DNA from: Bacteroidota bacterium
Lineage (GTDB): Bacteria; Bacteroidota; Bacteroidia; Flavobacteriales; Flavobacteriaceae
Length of the DNA: 12,557 nt
Assembly (NCBI GenBank): GCA_023393485.1
Contig: JAEWLD010000289.1
Span: 1-12,557 of the forward strand
Direction: 5' to 3'
Shown here: positions 7,291 through 12,557 of the stretch, one piece after another
Numbering within the stretch: the stretch's first letter is position 1
Layout: every line of letters begins with the position of its first letter
Made by a program: the position numbers and the translations under genes
Notes under the pieces: model-generated
Database searches by the model: none
Told to the model about the DNA's origin: nothing
What the model saw: only the letters and a program-made list of their open reading frames with translations

Positions 7291-7902
7291 ATGAAATCTT
7301 TAAAAATTTTTGCAACAGCTATAGTATTCGCATCAGCCCTGACGGCAAATGCACAGGCAGAGGCCGATAATACAGAAGATAAGTCTGTAAGTTTCGGCGT
7401 AAAAGGTGGTGTCAACTTCGCCACGGTAAACGGTGATGATATTGACAGCCCGGATTCACGTACGAGTTTCCATGTAGGTGCATTGGTCGAGGTTCCGGTA
7501 TCTGACATGTTCTCGGTTCAGGCCGAGGCAATGTACTCGGGCAAAGGATTCGACTTTGACTATGAAGGCAGCGACGGTGACAAAGCCGAGCTTCAGCTGG
7601 ACTATATCGATGTTCCGGTCTTGGCGAAATTTTACCTTACCGAAGGCTTGAGCCTTGAAGCCGGACCGCAATTGAGCTTCCTTATAAACGAAGAGCTTGA
7701 CCTGAATCCCAATTCAGATAGCGGCGACTTTCCGCTCGACGACGCTGAATCAATCGACTTTGGTCTTGCCGGAGGGTTGACATTCCAGACTAATTTTGGC
7801 ATGTTAGCAACCGGCCGATACGTGTACGGTTTGAGTGATGTCTATAAAGATGTCGATGTACACAATTCAACCTTCCAGATCGGTATCGGTTATAAATTTT
7901 AA
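7291..7902 (+). CDS. PorT-family outer-membrane beta-barrel protein (porin-like), acidic
   Basis: Small outer-membrane barrel of the OMP_b-brl_2 / PorT-like type; transported solute or partner unknown. 203 residues with a clear signal peptide (1-21, cleavage at ANA|Q), then alternating-residue beta-strands beginning FGVKGGVNFATV (~35-46) and ending in FQIGIGYKF with the terminal phenylalanine expected for insertion by the BAM complex. The loops are strikingly acidic (NTEDK, GDDIDSPDS, YEGSDGDKAE, NEELDLNPNSDSGDFPLDDAES), which may bind cations; that is inference. It is a paralogue of the gene at 8896-9429: both share the order GVK-G-NFA, RTSFHVGA, LDY(I/V)(D/S)VPVLA, GPQ(L/F)SFL and AGG(L/V)T. 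It has its own promoter-like box and terminator, so it is probably a single transcription unit. Confidence 0.87.
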   Translation: MKSLKIFATAIVFASALTANAQAEADNTEDKSVSFGVKGGVNFATVNGDDIDSPDSRTSFHVGALVEVPVSDMFSVQAEAMYSGKGFDFDYEGSDGDKAELQLDYIDVPVLAKFYLTEGLSLEAGPQLSFLINEELDLNPNSDSGDFPLDDAESIDFGLAGGLTFQTNFGMLATGRYVYGLSDVYKDVDVHNSTFQIGIGYKF

Positions 7903-7925
7903 TAGCTGTCGGCAAATTGAATATA

Positions 7926-7957
7926 AAAAAACCTCCCGTTTGGGAGGTTTTCTTTTT
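7926..7957. terminator. bidirectional terminator between two convergent porin genes
   Basis: ACCTCCC (7931-7937), loop GTTT, GGGAGGT (7942-7948), flanked by A-run and T-run that extend the stem, so U-tracts result on both strands. It serves the gene ending at 7902 on the plus strand and the gene ending at 7974 on the minus strand. Confidence 0.9.
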
Positions 7958-7973
7958 ATATCAAATCCTAAGA

Positions 7974-8588
7974 TTAGAACTTGTAGATCAAACCAACGTT
8001 AACGTTAGTCAAATCAACGTTAAGGCCAAAACCTGTAGTTTTGTCGCCTCCGTCTGGATCGTAGCTAGAGTACTCCAAAGCTCCGATTGAAGCCTCAAGT
8101 GCCCAGTTGCTAGACATGAAGTAGCTTACACCTGGACGAAGACCAATCCTCATTTCAGATGGCTTGCTGTCACCAACGAAGATTTCGCCGTCGATCACTG
8201 CAAATTCGCTGTCATAGCTCAGGTAATCAAAGCCCAATTCAGCGAAGAAAGAGAAGTCAGATGCTGGAGTAGCATAGTAACGACCGAATACACCTACTGA
8301 AAAAGCAGAGTTAGAAACGTCATCAGAACCGTCGTCAAGCTTAGTTGACATGTAGCCCAAGCTAGCACCGATTGCGATGTTGTCAGCTACGAAGAAACCT
8401 ACTCTTGGAGTGATGTTGAAATCGTTAGTTTTGAAATCACCGGTTTTTGATGAGTTGATACCAACTGAACCAGAGATGAAAACGTCACCATTTGCGAAAC
8501 CTCCACCAGCAGACTCTTCTTTAGCGTCCTGTGCGTTAGCAAATCCGAAAGCGAACAATGCTGCAGCTGCAAAAATAATTTTTTTCAT
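7974..8588 (-). CDS. outer-membrane beta-barrel protein, probably highly expressed
   Basis: 204-residue small barrel of the OmpX/OmpW-like (OMP_b-brl) class. Signal peptide 1-20 (KKIIFAAAALFAFGFANA|Q), glycine-rich linker (SAGGGFANGD), then about eight amphipathic strands (FISGSVGIN, FNITPRVGFFV, IAIGASLGYM, FSVGVFGRYY, FSFFAELGFDYL, MRIGLRPGVSYFM, WALEASIGAL, and a last strand VNVGLIYKF ending in F). I use the ATG at 8588; an in-frame start at 8666 would add 26 residues and hide the signal peptide. Codon use differs from the neighbours: alanine in the first 90 codons is GCT or GCA only, with GGT, TCT, AAC, TTC and ATC preferred, while adjacent genes use many GCC and GCG. That suggests strong expression rather than transfer. 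It is not an obvious close paralogue of the two flanking porins. Function is unknown beyond an outer-membrane barrel. Confidence 0.88.
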   Translation of the reverse strand: MKKIIFAAAALFAFGFANAQDAKEESAGGGFANGDVFISGSVGINSSKTGDFKTNDFNITPRVGFFVADNIAIGASLGYMSTKLDDGSDDVSNSAFSVGVFGRYYATPASDFSFFAELGFDYLSYDSEFAVIDGEIFVGDSKPSEMRIGLRPGVSYFMSSNWALEASIGALEYSSYDPDGGDKTTGFGLNVDLTNVNVGLIYKF

Positions 8589-8615
8589 GTTTTGTTTTGT
8601 TTTAAAATTATGCGG

Positions 8616-8623
8616 CAAATGTA
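8616..8623 (-). promoter_or_regulatory. -7 box of the highly expressed barrel gene
   Basis: On the minus strand TACATTTG matches TAnnTTTG and lies 27 bases before the ATG at 8588. The leader is A-rich (AAAACAAAACAAAAC), typical of strongly translated flavobacterial mRNAs. The -33 region shows only TTTCG at roughly the right distance. Confidence 0.5.
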
Positions 8624-8895
8624 TAAAAAAAATAATACGAAAGTACTTACTAAAGATTTTTTTCAATATTACTCAGTTAACACAAGTGCAAACACAACTT
8701 AGTTAATAATGACCAAAATTAGATTTTATCCCACATGGCGGCTGTTTGCACGGCTATAGTTTTTCAACAAAGTTATTAACGTTTGTGTAGTGATTGCCGC
8801 AAAAGCTATAATCATCACTTAAAATTATATAACGGCGCGCATGGGTTAATCGATAATTTTATGTTACTGACTAGTTATAACCAAATTTGACATTT
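8624..8895. other. divergent intergenic region between two barrel genes
   Basis: About 270 AT-rich bases upstream of the + strand porin at 8896, with no coding signal. It contains GTTAATAA (8702-8709) and its inverted copy TTATTAAC (8773-8780), possibly by chance. A TTGTGT (8783-8788) sits 18 bases before TATAAT (8807-8812), which resembles an E. coli-type promoter rather than the Bacteroidota consensus. No convincing TAnnTTTG was found for the + strand gene. Confidence 0.4.
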
Positions 8896-9429
8896 ATGAA
8901 AAAGCTAATTTTATCAGTCCTGTTGGTATTTGCGTTTTCTTTTACCGGACAGGCCCAGTTGTTCAGGCTCGGCGTCAAGGCCGGACCAAACTTCGCCAAC
9001 TTTACCGGTGGCGAAATCCAGACCAAGACGCGGACTAGCTTTCACGTAGGCGCAGCCGCAGAACTTGGGCTATCAAAAAAATTCGCGATCGCCCCCGAAT
9101 TCCTTTACACATCGCAAGGCGCGGATGTCAATGGGTTTGGCGATATCAATCTCGACTATGTATCGGTGCCCGTTTTGGCGCGTATCTATTTAGTTGAAGA
9201 GAAATTCAGCATCGACCTCGGCCCGCAGTTTTCGTTTCTTGTTGCCGATGCCAAGGAAGCATTTGACAATGAGGAATTCGATTTTGCCGTAGCCGGCGGC
9301 GTGACTTTGAATGTCACCAAAAGCATTTTCGCCCAGGCGCGCTACGTTGCAGGTTTGACCGAAGCGTCAAAAGAAGCCGAAATCAAAAACTCGGTATTCC
9401 AGTTATCTGTAGGATACAATTTTCTATAA
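8896..9429 (+). CDS. PorT-family outer-membrane beta-barrel protein (porin-like)
   Basis: Paralogue of the gene at 7291-7902. With the ATG at 8896 it has 177 residues; an in-frame TTG at 8887 would add three residues with no benefit. Signal peptide 1-20 (KKLILSVLLVFAFSFTGQAQ), then strands starting LGVKAGPNFANF and including RTSFHVGAAAELGLS, LDYVSVPVLARIYLVEE, FSIDLGPQFSFLVAD and FAVAGGVTLNV. The last strand ends FQLSVGYNFL, so one residue follows the usual terminal aromatic. It lacks the long acidic loops of its paralogue. Role unknown beyond an outer-membrane barrel. It ends just before a strong terminator and looks monocistronic. Confidence 0.87.
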   Translation: MKKLILSVLLVFAFSFTGQAQLFRLGVKAGPNFANFTGGEIQTKTRTSFHVGAAAELGLSKKFAIAPEFLYTSQGADVNGFGDINLDYVSVPVLARIYLVEEKFSIDLGPQFSFLVADAKEAFDNEEFDFAVAGGVTLNVTKSIFAQARYVAGLTEASKEAEIKNSVFQLSVGYNFL

Positions 9430-9444
9430 GCCATAAACACTGCC

Positions 9445-9480
9445 AAAAACCACTTCTTATATTAAGGAGTGGTTTTTATT
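9445..9480 (+). terminator. intrinsic terminator of the second PorT-like porin gene
   Basis: AAAAACCACTTCTT (9445-9458), loop ATATT, AAGGAGTGGTTTTT (9464-9477): a 14-bp stem with one G-T pair, ending in a T-run, 15 bases after the stop. The flanking A-run makes it potentially bidirectional. Confidence 0.9.
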
Positions 9481-9509
9481 TGGCGGCAAGTGAAATACGC
9501 TTATTTTTA
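9479..9509 (+). promoter_or_regulatory. candidate promoter of aroQ
   Basis: TTTG at 9479-9482, a 19-base spacer, then TATTTTTA at 9502-9509 (five of the six fixed positions of TAnnTTTG). It would start transcription near 9515, about 27 bases before the aroQ ATG. It directly follows the upstream terminator, as expected for a new unit. Confidence 0.42.
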
Positions 9510-9541
9510 CCTGACCAAAGACCGACGCCAAAACAAACCTC

Positions 9542-9958
9542 ATGAAAATCATCATCATCAACGGGCCAAACCTAAACCTGCTTGGCAAGCGCGAACCCGG
9601 AATTTACGGCAACCAGGATTTTGAATCGTTTCTTTCCGGCTTGAAAAACCGCTACAACCAAATTGAAATCGACTACTTCCAAAGCAATATCGAAGGCGAA
9701 CTCATCAATAAAATCCAGCAAACCGGCTTTAGTTATGACGGCATTATCCTAAACGCCGCGGCTTATACGCATACATCGGTCGGCATCGGCGACGCGGTCA
9801 AGGCCGTTGAAACGCCGGTGGTCGAAGTCCATATCTCCAATACATTCGCGCGTGAGGAATTCCGCCATCATTCGTTTATTTCGGCACACGCAAGTGGAAT
9901 CGTGATCGGCTTCGGGCTCAAAAGTTATGAACTCGCTTTACAGTCATTCCTGAAATGA
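9542..9958 (+). CDS. aroQ: type II 3-dehydroquinate dehydratase
   Basis: Catalyses reversible dehydration of 3-dehydroquinate to 3-dehydroshikimate, step three of the shikimate pathway to aromatic amino acids; cytoplasmic, usually a dodecamer. The 138 residues are a little short of the usual 140-150 but complete. The N-terminal strand and phosphate-like loop read INGPNLNLLGKREPGIYG, with N10, R17 on the mobile lid and the catalytic base Y22. N71 and H77 lie in LNAAAYTHTS, E95 and the catalytic H97 in EVHISN, and R108 in REEFRHHSF. All active-site positions of type II enzymes are present. The ATG at 9542 follows a promoter-like element. The stop overlaps the next start as ATGA, so a DUF5686-type outer-membrane protein is translated from the same mRNA. 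Confidence 0.96.
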   Translation: MKIIIINGPNLNLLGKREPGIYGNQDFESFLSGLKNRYNQIEIDYFQSNIEGELINKIQQTGFSYDGIILNAAAYTHTSVGIGDAVKAVETPVVEVHISNTFAREEFRHHSFISAHASGIVIGFGLKSYELALQSFLK

Positions 9959-12429
9959 TCGCGAAAATCACCATTTTTTTATTGTTGCTGACTGCGGGCG
10001 TAACGGCGCAAATCCGCGGTAAAGTGACTGACGAAAAAGGCAATCCGCTGCCATTTGTGTCAATCGTCATCGAAAATTCCTATAAAGGAACAACCACGAA
10101 CGACGGCGGCCAGTACGAGCTCGCTGTAAAATCCGCCGGCCATTACACGCTGGTTTTTCAATATCTCGGTTATAAGACGCGAAAGATTCCGACCGACATC
10201 GCCCAATTTCCGCACACTATCGACGTTCAGATGGTCGAGGAAAACATCGAACTAAGCGAAATCGTCCTCAACCCTAAAGACAATCCCGCAAACGGCATCA
10301 TCCGAAAAGCGATTGCGGCACGAAAGGAAAATTCCGAAAAAACGGCCCGATACCGCGCCGATTTCTATTCGCGCGGCATTTTCAGGATCAAGAATGCGCC
10401 AAAACAAGTGCTCGGGACAAAAATTGACATGTTTGACGACATTCTCGATTCAACGCGGACGGGCATTTTGTACCTTTCGGAAACGGTTTCGCATCTTGTT
10501 TACCAAAAGCCCGACAAGCTCAAGGAAACGATCATCGCTTCAAAAGTTGCCGGCAATGATAACGGATTCAGTTTCAACAATGCGGCATCGGTCGATTTTG
10601 ATTTTTATGAGAATTACATCGAATTCGATGTGAACGTAATTTCGCCGATCGCCTCAAACGCGTTTAATTACTACAAATACAAACTCGAAGGCACTTTTTT
10701 TACCGACGACCGCCAGCAAATCAACAAAATCAAAGTCACGCCAAAACGAGCGCTTGAGCCCTGCTTTGAAGGCTACATTTACATCATCGACGATTCGTGG
10801 GCAATCTACGCCATCGACCTTAGCATCAAAGGCAGCCGGATGAAAGAGCCGGCGATAAACACGCTTTGGATCAGGCAGAATTTCAATTACAACCCAAGTA
10901 ATAAAATCTGGATACGCAACACCCAAACAATTGATTTTGAAGCGGGAATGCTCGGCATCAGCGTCAACGGAAGGTTTACGTACGTGTACAGCAATTTTGA
11001 ATTTGCGGATCGTTTTGACAAGAAAACTTTCGGCGCCGAAGTGCTGTCATTTGAAGAAAACGCCAATAAAAAAGACGATAGCTACTGGAATCAGATGCGG
11101 CCGGTTCCGCTGACCGACGAAGAAATCACAGACTACGACAAAAAAAATAAACTTCAAATCAAGAAAAAGTCTGAGCAATACCTCGACTCGATCGACGCCA
11201 AACGCAATAAATTCAAATGGTATTCTCCCATTACCGGTTACACTTACCGGAATTCCTACGAAAAATGGTCGTGGAATTATCAAGGCTTGGTGACCGGATT
11301 GGGTTTCAATACGGTTCAGGGATATTTCACGTCGACCGGCATTTCCTATACGAAACGCAATCCCGACAAGCGCACATTTACGACTGTTGGCACCAATGTA
11401 GGTTATGGTTTTGCCGAAAACCGCGTCCGCGCAACCGGTTACCTTACGCGTAAGTTCAACAATACGTCCAACCTTCAGATGACTTTGTCCGGCGGAAGCA
11501 GTATTGAGCAGTTCAATCCTTCGAAACCGATCAGCCGCGTTGTCAATTCATTGGCTACGACGCTTTTCAGGAACAATTACATGAAATTGTATGACCGGAA
11601 TTTTGTAGCGATCAATTTTCAGGAAGAATTATTCAACGGTTTCGCATTGACGGCAAACCTCGAATATAATCGCCGCAAAGCGCTTTTCAACAATACTGAT
11701 GAGTCGATCCTCCGCAATGACAACGGCTATACTTCAAATAATCCATGGGCGCCGAACGATTTTACGACACCGGCTTTTGAGACACATCATCTCGCAAAGG
11801 CGCAAGTCCAGGCTAAAATCAGCTTTGGGCAAAAATACTGGACGCGGCCCGACGGCAAATTCAACATTCCCGACGACCGCTATCCTACTTTGTATCTGGG
11901 TTTTGAAAAAGGTTTTGCCGCAAGTGAAAAACGCTACGAATTCGCGCATGCCACAACGCGGATGACTTATGACATTGATTTGGGAAATAAAGGCGTTTTC
12001 GGGCTGAACCTAAAGGCCGGAAAGTTCTTCGATGCCGAAAATATCGCGTTTGTCGATTTCAAACATTTCAACGGCAACCGCACTCATATCGGGCAAAGCG
12101 AACGATATCTGAACAACTTCAATCTTTTGCCTTATTACATCGCAAGTGCGAACGACCGCTATTTTGAAGCCCATTTCGAACACAACGACAAAGGTTACGT
12201 CATCAATAAAATCCCGCTGCTCAATCAATTGAAGGCGACACTGGTCATAGGCGCGGCCAATCTTGCAATTCCCGACCGAAAACCGTACAACGAATTCAGC
12301 GTCGGGCTTGATGATCTCGGTTTTGGAAAGTTCAAGATTTTCCGGATTGACTATGTACGGGCGTACCAAAGCGGCTTTTTGGAAGACGGCGTTGTGTTCG
12401 GTTTGAAGTTTCTGAATGTGCTGGAATAG
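9955..12429 (+). CDS. DUF5686 / carboxypeptidase-regulatory-like outer-membrane protein
   Basis: 824-residue envelope protein of the Bacteroidota family that joins a CarboxypepD_reg-like domain to DUF5686; molecular function not established. Signal peptide 1-18 (ITIFLLLLTAGVTAQ), then the regulatory beta-sandwich ~19-105 (IRGKVTDEKGNPLPFVSIVI, TTTNDGGQYEL, VFQYLGYKTRKIP). A linker (SEIVLNPKDNPANGIIRKAI) leads to the long DUF5686 region ~125-824. It is rich in aromatic amphipathic strands in its second half (GLGFNTVQGYFTSTGISYTK, NLQMTLSGGSS), consistent with an outer-membrane barrel, with TonB-receptor-like N-terminal logic but no recognisable plug. The ATG at 9955 overlaps the aroQ stop by 4 bp. 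Just after the stop lies an inverted copy of the 16-bp repeat whose first base is the G of TAG. No frameshift or truncation is seen. Confidence 0.86.
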   Translation: MIAKITIFLLLLTAGVTAQIRGKVTDEKGNPLPFVSIVIENSYKGTTTNDGGQYELAVKSAGHYTLVFQYLGYKTRKIPTDIAQFPHTIDVQMVEENIELSEIVLNPKDNPANGIIRKAIAARKENSEKTARYRADFYSRGIFRIKNAPKQVLGTKIDMFDDILDSTRTGILYLSETVSHLVYQKPDKLKETIIASKVAGNDNGFSFNNAASVDFDFYENYIEFDVNVISPIASNAFNYYKYKLEGTFFTDDRQQINKIKVTPKRALEPCFEGYIYIIDDSWAIYAIDLSIKGSRMKEPAINTLWIRQNFNYNPSNKIWIRNTQTIDFEAGMLGISVNGRFTYVYSNFEFADRFDKKTFGAEVLSFEENANKKDDSYWNQMRPVPLTDEEITDYDKKNKLQIKKKSEQYLDSIDAKRNKFKWYSPITGYTYRNSYEKWSWNYQGLVTGLGFNTVQGYFTSTGISYTKRNPDKRTFTTVGTNVGYGFAENRVRATGYLTRKFNNTSNLQMTLSGGSSIEQFNPSKPISRVVNSLATTLFRNNYMKLYDRNFVAINFQEELFNGFALTANLEYNRRKALFNNTDESILRNDNGYTSNNPWAPNDFTTPAFETHHLAKAQVQAKISFGQKYWTRPDGKFNIPDDRYPTLYLGFEKGFAASEKRYEFAHATTRMTYDIDLGNKGVFGLNLKAGKFFDAENIAFVDFKHFNGNRTHIGQSERYLNNFNLLPYYIASANDRYFEAHFEHNDKGYVINKIPLLNQLKATLVIGAANLAIPDRKPYNEFSVGLDDLGFGKFKIFRIDYVRAYQSGFLEDGVVFGLKFLNVLE

Positions 12430-12446
12430 ACCGCTGCGCTGAAGGA
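12428..12446 (-). repeat. inverted 16-bp repeat copy overlapping the DUF5686 gene stop
   Basis: AGACCGCTGCGCTGAAGGA (12428-12446) contains the full reverse complement of the repeat unit CTTCAGCGCAGCGGTC. It can pair base for base, with one G-T pair, with TCTTTCAGCGCAGCGGTCT at 12533-12551, enclosing a terminator hairpin. The repeat starts inside the TAG stop codon. Confidence 0.8.
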
Positions 12447-12474
12447 GCAAAGACACTGCGTCGAAAGAAGAAAG

Positions 12475-12509
12475 AAAAAAGCCGTTGAGTAACCAGCGGC
12501 TTCTTTTCT
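12475..12509 (+). terminator. intrinsic terminator after the DUF5686 gene
   Basis: GCCGTTG (12481-12487), loop AGTAAC, CAGCGGC (12494-12500) with one G-T pair, followed by TTCTTTTCT; a preceding A-run can lengthen the stem. It lies about 50 bases after the stop. Confidence 0.75.
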
Positions 12510-12532
12510 ATCGGTCAGAATAATTGTTAATG

Positions 12533-12557
12533 TCTTTCAGCGCAGCGGTCTTTCAGC
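12533..12557 (+). repeat. start of a 16-bp repeat tract running off the right edge
   Basis: One complete unit TTTCAGCGCAGCGGTC (12535-12550) followed by the first seven bases of another (12551-12557) where the window stops. Orientation matches the array at 6138-6297; the internal GCAG variant matches the single copies rather than that array. Whether a longer array follows cannot be seen. Confidence 0.8.

Noticed and set aside
8589..8666. Longer start of the minus-strand barrel protein at 8666
   Set aside because: It would place 26 residues before a perfect signal peptide and overlap the promoter box.
8702..8780. Inverted repeat GTTAATAA / TTATTAAC as an operator
   Set aside because: Eight AT-rich bases 63 bp apart are expected by chance in such a region.

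Overview
The window looks like chromosomal DNA of a Bacteroidota bacterium, most likely a Flavobacterium or close relative. Evidence: a SusC-type TonB-dependent receptor with an N-terminal carboxypeptidase-regulatory domain, a DUF5686-type outer-membrane protein, PorT-like small beta-barrels, the zapA / 6S-like RNA / rny order, and promoters of the Bacteroidota type (TTG, about 19-20 bases, TAnnTTTG) with A-rich leaders and no clear Shine-Dalgarno sequences. I see no phage, plasmid, insertion sequence, tRNA, rRNA or CRISPR. It is mostly a housekeeping and envelope region.

Layout. Bases 1-3447 hold a leftward pair: an M23 peptidase followed by a TonB-dependent receptor that runs off the left edge. 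A divergent promoter region separates them from a rightward cell-division/RNA cluster: a small coiled-coil protein, ZapA, a structured RNA that I read as the flavobacterial 6S RNA, and RNase Y (rny). Between the convergent ends of rny and xerD lie a terminator and a tandem array of ten 16-bp units. The leftward xerD (site-specific recombinase) is followed by three small outer-membrane beta-barrel genes (+, -, +); the outer two are paralogues and the middle one has the codon use of a highly expressed gene. Finally aroQ (shikimate pathway) overlaps by 4 bp a large DUF5686 outer-membrane protein gene.

The least explained structure is the 16-bp repeat family (core CAGCGAAGCGGTC or CAGCGCAGCGGTC). 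Besides the ten-unit array it occurs as a single inverted copy just after rny, as an inverted copy starting in the stop codon of the DUF5686 gene, and again at the right edge of the window, where another array may begin. All copies lie at gene 3' ends and can pair as long inverted repeats around terminators.

Functionally, the genes fall into envelope assembly and transport (TonB receptor, M23 peptidase, three porin-like barrels, DUF5686 protein), cell division and chromosome resolution (ZapA, the coiled-coil protein, XerD), RNA metabolism (RNase Y, 6S RNA) and aromatic amino-acid synthesis (AroQ).
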